This document shows, piece by piece, positions 48,716 through 64,000 of a stretch of 64,000 nt of DNA (its first letter is position 1; every line of letters starts with the position of its first letter). The stretch is from Odiellus spinosus (lineage: Eukaryota; Arthropoda; Arachnida; Opiliones; Phalangiidae), in NCBI GenBank assembly GCA_963920705.1, contig OY987232.1, positions 15,997,726-16,061,725 on the forward strand, in the 5' to 3' direction. Below the pieces are notes generated by a model that did not search any database, was not told the DNA's origin, and was given only the letters and a program-made list of their open reading frames with translations. The position numbers and the translations under genes are program-made.

Positions 48716-49007
48716 CAAGAAGGATCAGACAAGGAGAGGAAAAGTGGGGACGGCGCAGTTCCTACTGCGTCGGCCTAAACTCCCACTCTGGGAGAACGGG
48801 GGTAGAGATGTTTCGTGGTAAAATGTTGTCACGTGGGTAAAACGGATCCTTTATGAGACGCGTAGTAGCCGACGACGCTAGCGACCACGTGACAACAGTT
48901 TACATCGAGAATTTCCTATCCCCCCTTTCCACCCGAGTGGGAGGTTGGCTCTTCTCTCTCCAACTCAACGCAGCCACACTTTTCCTCTCCTTGTCTGATC
49001 CTTCTTG
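48716..49007. mobile_element. R3 MITE nested in R5
   Basis: About 292 bp, CAAGAAGG subtype, 7-bp duplication CCCGTAG. Confidence 0.95.
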
Positions 49008-49255
49008 CCCGTAGCTTACTACTATCAGCAAAATGTAAGCGTACTTGCAGATTCTATCCGCCGTAGTCAATGTAAATAGTGAAGCGCCACTCTTTGGAGA
49101 AATTCTGGAGTTGGGAGGGAAGAAAATATAGCCAAGCGCGGCCCGCCTAAATTCCGTCCCTCACTCCAGACTCAAAATATCGAGGAAGAGTCCAAACCCT
49201 CAAGTCATACAGGAAAGATGACTTTTTTGGCTATTTTTAAGTGATGGGATATGAC

Positions 49256-49593
49256 CAGAAGCCGATGAAACCCTCCTTTGAAGTCTATTACTCCCGGGTC
49301 TTGTCTACCCCTCTCTGTATGGGTTAGTTTCAAAAAGCGCGATTCGTACGCCTCCTAACGGTAGATATTTTCGGAGCGGGAGTTCGTCGAGCGAATATCT
49401 CTAGCAGCCTTGGAGTTTGTCAAAAAAAACATCGTCATTTGTGGAGATAGAGAATTTCCAATTTTCCGTAGACAGGGGGTATGAAGTCGGACCCCTCCGA
49501 TCTCGAAAAATTGGGAATTTTACCCATACAGAGAGGAGCGCTATATCGAACCTTAGAGTAGTAGACTTCAAAGGAGGGTTTCATCGGCTTCTG
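49256..49593 (-). mobile_element. R1 MITE nested in R5
   Basis: Full length, 7-bp duplication ATATGAC. Confidence 0.95.
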
Positions 49594-50014
49594 ATATGAC
49601 GTAAAACTGGACCTTTGCTATAGTATTGAGCTACGGGCGTTGTTTACTTTTATGGAATGAATTAAGTGATGGACTTTTCATAGCTTTGAATTTTTGGTAT
49701 TTTAAAAAGAAATTATTTCAATAAATATAATAATAAAAGTGAAATCTTCATCGAAAGACTTCGTGACTGGTTTTGGATCAATATTATTTTTGTCAAGACA
49801 TTTTAAGGGTTTTATATTTTCAGTGTATTATCTCTGGGTTGACAAGAAGTTTGTAAGCTCAAAAGTTTTCAAAGTTTTAATACATGAAAAAACAAAAGTT
49901 ATTATAATTTAGAGATTCGGTTACACAGCAGTTTGATATTTATGATGTAATTTGAATTTCAAAATCAAATTTTTATTTATTCCATTTAACGGACTCAACG
50001 GACAAATGCTTTTT

Positions 50015-51463
50015 CTAGTGTTTAAGTAGATCTTGTCTTCGACGAGAAGAAAAGGAACATTGCTCGCATTTAAAGGGCTTATCCTGCAAATGAGTTACTA
50101 TGTGTTGTTTTAGAAAAGAATAGGAAGACTGGTCGCATTTAAAGGGCTTAGCTTCCGAATGAATTAACTTGTGGGTATTTAGAACATGTTTCCAACGAGC
50201 AGAGTATGAACACTGGTCGCATTTAAACGCCTTATCCTGCTGCGAATGAGTTAATTTGTGGCCATTTAAAGCGTGTTTCCAACGAGACGAGAAGGAACAC
50301 TGGTCGCATTTAAAGGGCTTAGCTTCCGAATGAATTAACTTGTGGGTATTTAGAACATGTTTCCAACGAGCAGAGTATGAACACTGGTCGCATTTAAATG
50401 CCTTATCCTGCTGCGAATGAGTTAATGTGTGGCCATTTAGAGCGTGTTTCCAACGAGAAGAGTAGGAACACTGGTCGCATTTAAAGGGCTTAGCCTCCGA
50501 ATGAATTAACTTGTGGGTATTTAGAACATGTTTCCAACGAGTAGAGTATGAACACTGGTCGCATTTAAATGCCTTATCCTGCTGCGAATGAGTTAATGTG
50601 TGGCCATTTAGTGCGTGTTTCCAACGAGACGAGAAGGAACACTGGTCGCATTTAAAGGGCTTAGCCTCCGAATGAATTAACTTGTGGGTATTTAGAACAT
50701 GTTTCCAACGAGTAGAGTATGAACACTGGTCGCATTTAAATGCCTTATCCTGATGCGAATGAGTTAATTTGTGGCCATTTAGTGCGTGTTTCCAACGAGA
50801 CGAGAAGGAGCACTGGTCGCATTTAAAGGGCTTAGCCTTCGAATGAATTAACTTGTGGTTATTTAGAACATGTTTCCAACGAGCAGAGTATGAACACTGG
50901 TCGCATTTAAATGCCTTATCCTGCTGCGAATGAGTTAATGTGTGGCCATTTAGTGCGTGTTTCCAACGAGACGAGAAGGAACACTGGTCGCATTTAAAGG
51001 GCTTAGCCTCCGAATGAATTAACTTGTGGGTATTTAGAACATGTTTCCAACGAGTAGAGTATGAACACTGGTCGCATTTAAATGCCTTATCCTGCTGCGA
51101 ATGAGTTAATGTGTGGCCATTTAGATCGTGTTTCCAACGAGAAGAGTTGGAAACCTGATCGCATTTGCGAATTATTATTCGTAGGTCCTTTCCTTTGTCA
51201 ATTAGTGCCTCCTTTTTAATCGGCATTGTTAGCGACTCATTAGAATCATTGAGGCATTCCCTTTTGACCTGGATTACCACAGAATGGTTCAAATACTCTT
51301 CTTCCCGAGAGTTTTCCTCTTTAAATTGATCAAAATTGCCAATTTCTTGAAAAACCACATTCGAGATCGAGTGATCACGGAGATTATGATCGAGCTCATC
51401 ATGTTCTTGAGAGTAATTATCTTCTACAACCTCTTTTTTAATTAAATACTCTGGGTCGATCAT
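50015..51463 (-). CDS. C2H2 zinc-finger protein with amplified two-finger unit, 482 aa
   Basis: A predicted nuclear DNA-binding protein in one open exon. The N-terminal 100 residues are acidic, with two VKxE/IKKE-type sumoylation-like sites, and contain no finger. Eleven regular fingers (C-x2-C-x12-H-x3-H) follow, alternating two types, SxRWKHVLNTH (linker HSEAKPFKCDQC) and SSRWKHALNGH (linker HSQQDKAFKCDQC). One pair is 57 residues, or 171 bp, repeated in tandem with little change. The first finger reads CDQV, a near-terminal one reads CDQSS and the last stops before its second His, so these three are degenerate. The linkers depart from TGEKP. The uniform fingers suggest recent amplification and binding to a repetitive target. 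Poly(A) follows upstream at about 51,509-51,531. Confidence 0.87.
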   Translation of the reverse strand: MIDPEYLIKKEVVEDNYSQEHDELDHNLRDHSISNVVFQEIGNFDQFKEENSREEEYLNHSVVIQVKRECLNDSNESLTMPIKKEALIDKGKDLRIIIRKCDQVSNSSRWKHDLNGHTLTHSQQDKAFKCDQCSYSTRWKHVLNTHKLIHSEAKPFKCDQCSFSSRWKHALNGHTLTHSQQDKAFKCDQCSYSARWKHVLNNHKLIHSKAKPFKCDQCSFSSRWKHALNGHKLTHSHQDKAFKCDQCSYSTRWKHVLNTHKLIHSEAKPFKCDQCSFSSRWKHALNGHTLTHSQQDKAFKCDQCSYSTRWKHVLNTHKLIHSEAKPFKCDQCSYSSRWKHALNGHTLTHSQQDKAFKCDQCSYSARWKHVLNTHKLIHSEAKPFKCDQCSFSSRWKHALNGHKLTHSQQDKAFKCDQCSYSARWKHVLNTHKLIHSEAKPFKCDQSSYSFLKQHIVTHLQDKPFKCEQCSFSSRRRQDLLKH

Positions 51464-51587
51464 TGTCTATCAAATTTCAATACTGCAAAAGAAAACAATT
51501 CGGTTCGAAAAAAAAAAAAAAAAAAAAAAAACATTCATCGAATATTGCGCTAATAGTACCATCTGTGTACAACTTTTTCAATATTTA

Positions 51588-51925
51588 CAGAATTAGATGA
51601 AACCCTCCTTTGAAGTCTACTACTCTAATGTTCGATATATTGCTCCTCTCTGTATGGGTAAAATTCCCAATTTTAAGAGATCTGAGGGGTGCTACTTCAT
51701 ACCCCCTGTCTACGGAAAATTGGGAATTCTCTCTCTCCACAAACGACGACGTGTTTTTTGACGAACTCCAAGGCTGCTATAGATATTCGCTGGACGAACT
51801 CCCGCTCCGAAAATATCTACCGTTAGGAGGCGTACGAATCGCGCTTTTTGAAACTAACCCATTAAGAGAGGGGTAGACAAGACCAGGGAGTAATAGACTT
51901 CAAAGGAGGGTTTCATCGGCTTCTG
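51588..51925 (+). mobile_element. R1 MITE upstream of the zinc-finger gene
   Basis: Near full length, 7-bp duplication ATATTTA. The left end reads CAGAATTAGATG. It lies within about 125 bp of the zinc-finger start codon, so it could be in the promoter or 5' leader. Confidence 0.93.
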
Positions 51926-54134
51926 ATATTTACTATATCAGTTTTTGGCCAAATAGTGTCGAAAATAATTGTTTCTTTCACAGAAACCGTTATTGGTCTT
52001 GATATGCCGTCCCACAGATTCGAATGACCGAAATTTGGGGTTACTAACTTACTACCTTACCTACAATATCCTTTTTAACTAGCTAATAGCACAGATGGTA
52101 ATTGTAACACAGTTAAGAGTTGATTATAGAAAATTTATTACCATTTCAATACAACAATAAGAATTTTTTCGCAAAATCTCAACACGTATGATTGTTATTC
52201 TTCTTCCAGAAGTGTGACAATATGTGTCTTCATTCTTCAAAAAAGAGACTTAGAGACTAGACCACTTCAGTGGATTGTAGCGACGGACTGATGACGCGAT
52301 GTTTTTCTAAATTCTTAGAGCTAACTAATTTTGAAGTCGCGGTTTTCAATTTGTTATATCCCGCAGTAGATTATAAGAAAGCGAAAATACACCACAATTG
52401 AACAATATATAGAACTTAAATAAAGATTTATAGTGGCTCAAAAAAGAACAGCCCTAATGGAGGATTATTTGCATTAACAAAGACCGGATTTCCCCCTCAA
52501 GTCCAGTTGAAGTAACAGCGAAAATGTATACACGTAATGTTAAACCTGAGTGGCTGATTAATCAGCCTGTATCTTTGACTGAACTAAAGTGGTTATGTAA
52601 CTGAGTATGTTAGGCCTACATTTATCTTCATGTTTTCAGTATTATCAAGAACTCATTCATGTACAGCTATAAAATAAATATCTTGTACTTACAAGTTTGA
52701 AGTTCTCGATGTTAATCCAGTAATTCCAGGGTATAAAACATTCCAACAATATATTCGAACTTTTACGGCACTATCGCGTTCGCGAACCATTCATTTTAGC
52801 ATTGTCTATTCAAATAAACTTAAAGATCACAGTACATTAATTCGGTTACGTTGAAAGGAATTAATTGGATTTGGATCACAATATGAGACAGTTTAGCCTT
52901 GATGTCGAATTACTTAATCAAAATTGTCTTAACGGTCACGATATGGCACTTGAGGAGTCAGTTTATACTTCTAACGCGAGGTGGGGCATTATACGCGTTG
53001 CACTATGAAAATTCTGTTTAACACGGCCTTTACCTAAGTGGCTAGAGGTCACATCTTGTAGTAGTAACTTCGTAATTATCTGAAATTAAAATTAAAGAAT
53101 AATTAGAAATGGGAAATAACCTGGTTTGCCTATTCTTATAGCAAACGAAGTTTGGAATCAATCCTAAACCTAAGCCTTATACCATTAAATCATCGTTATG
53201 ATATACCAGGAGAATAATTTCACAAAATATAATTTAAATATTGACGGAGGTCTACGCCTACAGGGTGTATTCATTACCAAATAGCTATGTTTATTAGGTA
53301 TAATAATTCTAGTTAGTTTTCGCTAAAAAAACGGAATGACTTTCTGTGTTCCATCATTCACTAATTAAATTTACAATAAGTTAATCATTTCTGAGATCGT
53401 GATATATGTATGGAAAATGTCATAGTAATTTTAGCGTTATTGATATTGCTTTTTCTCCGGCCAATAACCCACCTATCTTAAGCCTAACGAACTCATCATG
53501 CAGGATGATTTAGAACCCTTAAATTTATTCATACCTGAATTACTTTGATCCTTTTCATACTGATTTTCATAATCCGTAAGAGGTAGACAAACCGCGAACA
53601 GTATTTTTGGGATAAAAAACGATAAATTTAATGAAAAAAAGGCGAAAGTTTACACGAACGTCATTTGCCGTCTCACTGTTAGGGACGCTCGTTAACAAAT
53701 ACTCGTCTGCTATGCTCGTCTCACCCGAGTCACCCAGTGGCTATTTTTTTAGGGCTGCGCATAAACTTGATAATAGCTCTGTCACTGAATGCTAAATATT
53801 TGGCGGGAATCTAGATTGATCGGTTTCAATATTTAAATATAAATTTGAAGGTTAAACACGGTTCCAACGTTTTATGTTTATTTAAACATTCTGTAATGTG
53901 TCCGTATCAGGTTAGGTGGAACAAGTTGAACTTCAAAGATCTGTAAATAAATTTTCCTAAGAAATTCCAACAGCTAGCCACTTATGTAAACTATAGATTA
54001 AAGAAACCAGAGAATACCAAAGGAAATACGGTATGAGGCACTGAACATCTAGCGGCGAAAATCTTCCAGCGCGCGATTTGATTATAACGTAGGCAAGCCT
54101 TGCAATGTTCCAAAAAAAGATGGGTAATTGGAAT
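51926..54134. other. Unique stretch, no gene recognised
   Basis: No exon, RNA gene or repeat that I can support. Any promoter or noncoding first exon of the minus-strand zinc-finger gene would lie here. Confidence 0.4.
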
Positions 54135-54414
54135 CAAGGAGGATCAGAGAAGGAGAGGAAATGTGGGGCTGCGTTGAGTTAGAGAGAGAAGAGCCAACCT
54201 CCCACTCGGGTGGAAAGGGGGATAGGAAATTCTCGAGGTAAACTGTTGTCACGTGGTCGCTAGCTAGCGCGTCTCATAAAGGATTCGTTTTACCCACGCG
54301 ACAACATTTTACCACGAAACGTCTCTACCCCCGTTCTCCCAGAGTGGGAGTTTAGGCCGACGCAGTAGGAACCGCGCCGTCCCCACATTTCCTCTCCTTC
54401 TCTGATCCTCCTTG
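54135..54414. mobile_element. R3 MITE (CAAGGAGG subtype)
   Basis: About 280 bp, 7-bp duplication TTGGAAT. Confidence 0.95.
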
Positions 54415-54953
54415 TTGGAATTGTGTAAAATCTTTACACTGACATCATCCTTCTAGTGGAAAGTTAGAAAAAAGGCTTATATTATAAACTACCAATCTAG
54501 TTTTATTTTTAAAAACGATTAACAATGGAGGGGAAAATGAATGTACAGAGATTCAAAATCATTTGTACAAAACGGGGTTTGTTTTTGCAAATATACAACA
54601 TACATAATTTCGCGTTTCTAATCATTATATTCGTAACAAAGATATACACAAAATCGTTTCAGTTTTCGCCTTTTTGAATCGAAGATTTACAATATATCGT
54701 GGTTAGTCTACGTTAATGTGAACTATAAAAAAAGGGTAAAAAGTAAACCTTCAATCGAATCAAAAAACACGACAAAAATATCAGAAACCTATAGAAAACA
54801 AGCGAATGTCCAAATGTTAATTTTATTAATTATTCCATATAAGGAAGAATTGTAATTAAAATCTAGAAATTGAATGGCTACGAAACAATAATGATTGAGG
54901 TGAAGTTTACAAGTGAGGCTTGGAAGAAACTAAATAATTAGTTCTTGAATTCT

Positions 54954-55241
54954 AATAGTCCTGGTCGATTTGCCGGAAATGGGCCCTTGTCTGATAGCCG
55001 CGCCGCCATCTTTTTGTAGTAACAGGTTGCCAGACTATTTCTAATTTTATTTCCCACAAACCAAATTCAAGTTGTTAGTCCAACGCTTCCTATATGATAA
55101 AGTATAGGAGGCGTTGGTTAGTCTGTAGCTATTTTCACACTACAAAAAGATGGCGGACGATCACGTGACAAAAAGTTTTCCCCGCCAAAATTTCCGCGAG
55201 GTTCTCTAGACTTCCGGTTTTGGAAATCGACCAGGACTATT
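54954..55241. mobile_element. R12 inverted-repeat element
   Basis: About 288 bp with ends AATAGTCCTGGTCGATTT and its complement. Inner arms contain AAAAAGATGGCGG and its complement. Single copy in the window. Confidence 0.7.
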
Positions 55242-56289
55242 GGCTGATGAATTAAATTCAACTGGGGTACTAGCTTGAGAAGTGAATTAACTAAAAATTC
55301 ACATGAGTTGTGATTAAAACTAGTTATGAAGTTTGTAAGGTAATTAAAATTAATTGCGGTAACTGGAGATGGGGGAGTCGATAATTTATCAATAATCGCG
55401 GTAATTTATTGATTTTCAATATAAATTACCGCTGGAAATTACCCAAAATTGACAGTATTATAAATTTTACTCGTAATTGTGATTCAGATACGGTAATCTG
55501 ACATTTCTAGTTCAAATTATCACTACTGTCAGTGGTAGGTGTGACCTTGAAATTATTTTCGCTCTTTTTTGATTGGTTGAAAATTTAAATTACAAGGCGT
55601 TTTTTTTTTTTAAGTTACGGTAATTTCTCATCTCTAGCTACAAATTATTGAGACTACCTTTTTAGTGTGTGACCTTGATTGGTTGACAAGTGAAATTGAA
55701 ATTACCAGCTACTTGTTAACGTATAGGATTCTGATATCACCGGAATTGATAAAAAAAATTGTTTTCATAATAATTTTCAGTCTTTGGAGGCACATTTTGG
55801 TTTAAAAAAAGGCACGTTATTGGCGGAAAAGGTTGGATTGTTTATTTTTAGACCGCCATATTGTAAAAAAAATATCTCGCTATGTTAAAATCCGCACTTG
55901 TAGGGACATCATCGACGAAATCTTTGAAATTCGTCATCAAAACAAATTTCGAAGCGTAGAAAAATAATCTCACCAGTTAAATGGCTTCACGATTGATTAT
56001 TTAATTAATGTTAATTATCATAATTAGTCTCGGTATCGCGCTTTTAATTATTACTACGATGTTCGTAATTAAAGCACCAAATAAATTAGTCTATCAACAA
56101 TATTCGCCTTCTCAATAAAACTAGGCCTAAACATGTAAAAACGAAATATAGGTGGGTGACAAAGGAGCTTTTAAATTTCCGCTAGATGACGCTGATAAGG
56201 GTATTATTCATTTTGAAGTCATAATTGACGTCAGGAATTAATATTAATTTTTATATTATTTAAATATGAATGACTTTCGGTCAAATATT
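55242..56289. other. No gene recognised
   Basis: AT-rich sequence with several TAATTACCG-like words. No exon seen. Confidence 0.4.
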
Positions 56290-56905
56290 CAAGTTCCATG
56301 ACTTTCCATGAGTCTTTTCCTATCTTGAGGATACAATTAACCTATTCACAGCCACGTTTTCATTGACCTTTTAGCTCATTCTCAAAATCACTGGCTTCTT
56401 CCCTGAATTTCTGATAAAATTAACCAAATTTTTTTAACTTTCCCTTGAGTTTCTAGACAAAAACTACCGTTTCATTGATCTTCGGACCCGTTTAACAAAT
56501 TCCCTAGCCTTTGACCACTTTAACAGAGTTCCTATTTGACTATTAACCTCTTTGGTCAAAGGTCAAACAGTCGATGATTTTTTTGTAATCATCTGGTCAA
56601 AGAATCAAATAATGATTTATCTAAATTTGACATGTTTCCTGATATTCTGGTCAATAAACAAATTCCTTGACTTTTTCCTTGATTCTCTGATCAATTTTAT
56701 TCATTTCCTGACTTGTTCCTTGATCATCTGGACAAATTCTCTGAATTGTTCCTTGACTTTCTGACCAATTTATTAAACTCCATGACTTATTCCTTGTCCT
56801 CCAAGCCAAATTATTTAACTCCTTGACATTTTGATCCAATTAACAAATTCCTTGACAATCAGACGATATTTAACACAATCCCTTGACTTGATACCTGACC
56901 TTCTG
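56290..56905. repeat. Degenerate CCTTGACTTTTTCCTTGA repeat
   Basis: Irregular tandem repetition of a 35-45 bp unit with TTCCTTGACTTT and TCTGATCAATTT. It resembles the CCCTGAC arrays at 1.6 and 43 kb but is much older or independent. Confidence 0.65.
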
Positions 56906-57118
56906 ACCCCATAAACAGCTTACGGGGGAACCATATAGAATTAAATATATATTTTTAAGTTTTAAAGTTCAGTCTCTAAGTTTTAAAAATTCTAAATTTC
57001 TAATTAAATCCCCAAAACAGCGCCATCTATGATCTTGCGATACAATAAAATTAAAATTCGAGATTCTACGCGTAAACAGACTTAATCTTACCAGAAGGTG
57101 AATTTGTGGGTAATTTGT

Positions 57119-61974
<4,856 letters not shown>

Positions 61975-62029
61975 CTACAAAAATAATTACAAAGAAATCA
62001 TTAAAAATAAAATATATTAAAATAAATAA

Positions 62030-62230
62030 ATGCGCAATATTTTTCCCGCCATTTTTTCCCTCGCTTCTGTTTTCCCACCTTTTTTTCCCTTCGCTTGTTT
62101 TCCCGCCATTTTTTTAAATCGCTGTTGTTTTCCCGCCATATTTTCCCTCTTTCTGTTTTCCCGCCATTTTTCCCATCACTTTTGTTTTCCCGCCATTTTT
62201 CCCATTGCTTCTGTTTTCCCGTCAATTTTT
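62030..62230. repeat. TTTTCCCGCCATTTTT minisatellite
   Basis: About seven copies of a 25-33 bp unit containing TGTTTTCCCGCCATTTTTCC. Lies upstream of the first visible MMP exon, so probably another MMP intron. The open frames within it are low complexity. Confidence 0.85.
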
Positions 62231-62769
62231 AACAACAAATGAGGCATGGATTAATTAATAGGTGCCTTATAAATTAATAAATTCATGCGAGAGCAAATTA
62301 AGGTATATATTAAATAATAATTAGGCGTTAATTAATGACAAAATTACTTAAAATGAAGCTGTCATCATTTTTACAAAGACTTAGACCTTATGCATATTTT
62401 AAATCGACTTTTAACAATTTTTCTGAAAATGCGACTCAATTTCCATTTGGATCTCATAAAAAGCCTAACTTCGAAGATAAATTATAATTTATTATGATAA
62501 TAGGTTTTAATTTTAATCCCATATGATTAAGCTAGGAAACAATGGAACAAGATGATTTAAGAAATATCCTTGAGAAAAATATGTACGACCATTAACTAAT
62601 TTGAATTAGTAATTTTAATTGGGAATTTAAACAATAGACATATTATAATAAATTATAAAAAAGACACTGTATGATACTCGCCAAATGTCTCTAAAAACTC
62701 CACCCGCAATAACTAGTTCCATAATCTAACTTCTTGAGTTTAAAAAGGCCAAGACTCACTCAAAAACTT
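62231..62769. other. No gene recognised
   Basis: AT-rich, probably intronic to the metalloproteinase gene. No prodomain exon (PRCGxPD-type) was found on the minus strand. Confidence 0.4.
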
Positions 62770-63118
62770 TGAAGGTAAGGATTGATTATGGTTTAAATAG
62801 GCCTAATCAACCAGTAAAAAAATAGGCTTAGCTGGACTCTTGAAGATCCTGAATTTCTTCGCATTGAAGAGTCAGCAACTAATAAGCAAAGGCCCATCCA
62901 TAAGGCGAGATCTCCATGAGACTTCCAATAAAATTTGATTGGTCAAATCATCAATTCGAAGAAATTCAAAATCTCCATGAATCCAGCTAAGCCTATTTTC
63001 AGGGTAAGTTTTAAATTTATTTCTAGTTTAATATTTGTTTGTTGATGGATTAGGCCTATTTAAACGATAAGGAATCGATAAAAAAATCACGTTGTTAGGG
63101 TGGATTCTATCTTTAAAT
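62770..63118. mobile_element. R7 element, full copy
   Basis: Arms AAATAGGCTTAGCTGGA and complement, with outer TTTAAATAGGCCTAATC and complement. Confidence 0.78.
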
Positions 63119-63655
63119 TAAATCTAATTTTAAAGTCGAGTAATTAAATTAAATGGGTTAAATTCGGATAAAATGACCTTAATTTAAACACGATTAACTT
63201 GGCTTCTAAGTTCATTAATATTATTTCGTTACTTGATAATGAAACTACAGATAATTCTAAATGACATCTTAATGGGAAATATTTAATTACGTTTATATTT
63301 AATTTATTAAATTAGCTTTAAACTTCGCTAAAACATTTTAAATATGCCCCCCACTAAGGTAGGTTTCATTCGAAGTCATAAATATTATCATTTAATTTAA
63401 TAGCATGGTTAGCCCGAAAAATCTTTAATTTATTTAATTATCATTAACGATTAGTTGCCCTTGAAGTAACTCTGTTTGACGATCATGACCTCGTTAACTA
63501 GGTGGGTGTGCATTTGCCTTTACTACAAACAAAATATTTATACAGATTGGAAAATAAACCCATTTAATACCAATTAAGTATATTGGATTATGATTTAGGA
63601 TCTGATCTAACAATAATATAGTGACATTGAACTTATTGCATAATCATAAATATTT
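63119..63655. other. No gene recognised
   Basis: AT-rich unique sequence, probably intronic or upstream of the metalloproteinase gene. Confidence 0.35.
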
Positions 63656-63659
63656 ATTT

Positions 63660-64000
63660 TCAAGGAAGAGCTGGGAATTCGTATAATTTTTATTAATTGG
63701 ATAAAATCTACTAAATTCTGATGTATATTATCTGTTTGATTAAAAATAGACTTATTTTTCATTCGAGTTAACTTATTCGAAGATAAAGTAAAAAAACATA
63801 ATCCATATCCGTTTTTATCCAAAAATGGCAACTTATCTTAGAATATTATAGACGTTATACGTTCGGATAAAAAAATTCAAAATTTATTTTCGTGAAAAAT
63901 AACGAATAAAAAGATGATTTAAAATCTTAGTTTCGTCGTTTTATTTATATTCTTCGAATTAAAAGTCAATTTGAAATATTGTTTCTTATATTTTAGACTA
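63660..64000. repeat. R6b element, cut by the window end
   Basis: Nearly identical to 3,285-3,620, with only scattered differences. The copy runs off the window. Confidence 0.85.

Larger units (their letters stand above)
48326..49677. mobile_element. R5 element holding three nested MITEs
   Basis: An almost complete R5, from TTTATCACTTTA to GTGATGGACTTTTC. It carries R1 (48,346-48,682), R3 (48,716-49,007) and R1 (49,256-49,593), each with its own 7-bp duplication. Confidence 0.88.

Noticed and set aside
2423-51876. Recurring 60-85 codon frames such as MKSTTLMFHIALLSVWVKF
   Set aside because: Each lies wholly within an R1 element and is a frame through its palindrome, present on either strand.
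62231-64000. Metalloproteinase prodomain with the cysteine switch
   Set aside because: No PRCGxPD-like codons on the minus strand; the exon is presumably outside the window.

Overview
The window is nuclear DNA of an arthropod, most likely an insect. The genes are AT-rich and split by GT-AG introns, a (TTAGG)7 tract of the arthropod telomere type lies at 646-680, and the gene families (clan-4 P450, CUB-trypsin protease, SLC23 carrier, MATH-BTB cluster, GPI-type matrix metalloproteinase) are animal. I cannot name the species. I saw no rRNA, tRNA, CRISPR, retroelement or viral gene.

Layout, left to right. 1-2,945: minisatellites and repeats. 2,946-10,494 (+): a complete 11-exon CYP4-like P450 (526 aa). 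10,500-13,200: inverted-repeat elements. 13,225-20,356 (+): a complete 9-exon secreted protease with three CUB domains and a trypsin domain (676 aa). 22,360-26,710 (+): a complete 10-exon SLC23 nucleobase/ascorbate-type transporter (585 aa). 27,337-48,307 (+): a cluster of speckle-type POZ (MATH-BTB) genes, with three two-domain genes, one duplicated orphan BTB exon and one BTB-only gene. 50,015-51,463 (-): a C2H2 zinc-finger gene built from a tandemly amplified two-finger unit. 57,119-61,974 (-): the catalytic and hemopexin exons of a matrix metalloproteinase whose prodomain end lies beyond the window. The spliced models were read by hand; in each one the exon lengths and intron phases sum to an open frame.

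The noncoding DNA is dominated by short palindromic DNA elements, called R1-R12 here. R1 alone has 23 copies of about 337 bp. R1, R2, R3 and R4 share little sequence, but all begin CA, end TG and are flanked by 7-bp target duplications, which points to one shared mobilising machinery. Several copies sit inside one another, and several insertion sites also occur empty elsewhere in the window. Many introns carry their own minisatellite (24, 25, 28, about 32 and about 22 bp units).

The most striking observation is a 3.34-kb block at 31,220-34,556 that is repeated without visible change, apart from three bases near its left end, at 35,409-38,745. Both copies begin and end exactly at the outer ends of R1 elements. 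The left copy lies inside another element (R5), flanked by the direct repeat ATACTAT, and carries a complete BTB coding exon. It looks like a host exon moved or copied by a pair of MITEs acting as a composite transposon, or by recombination through them.
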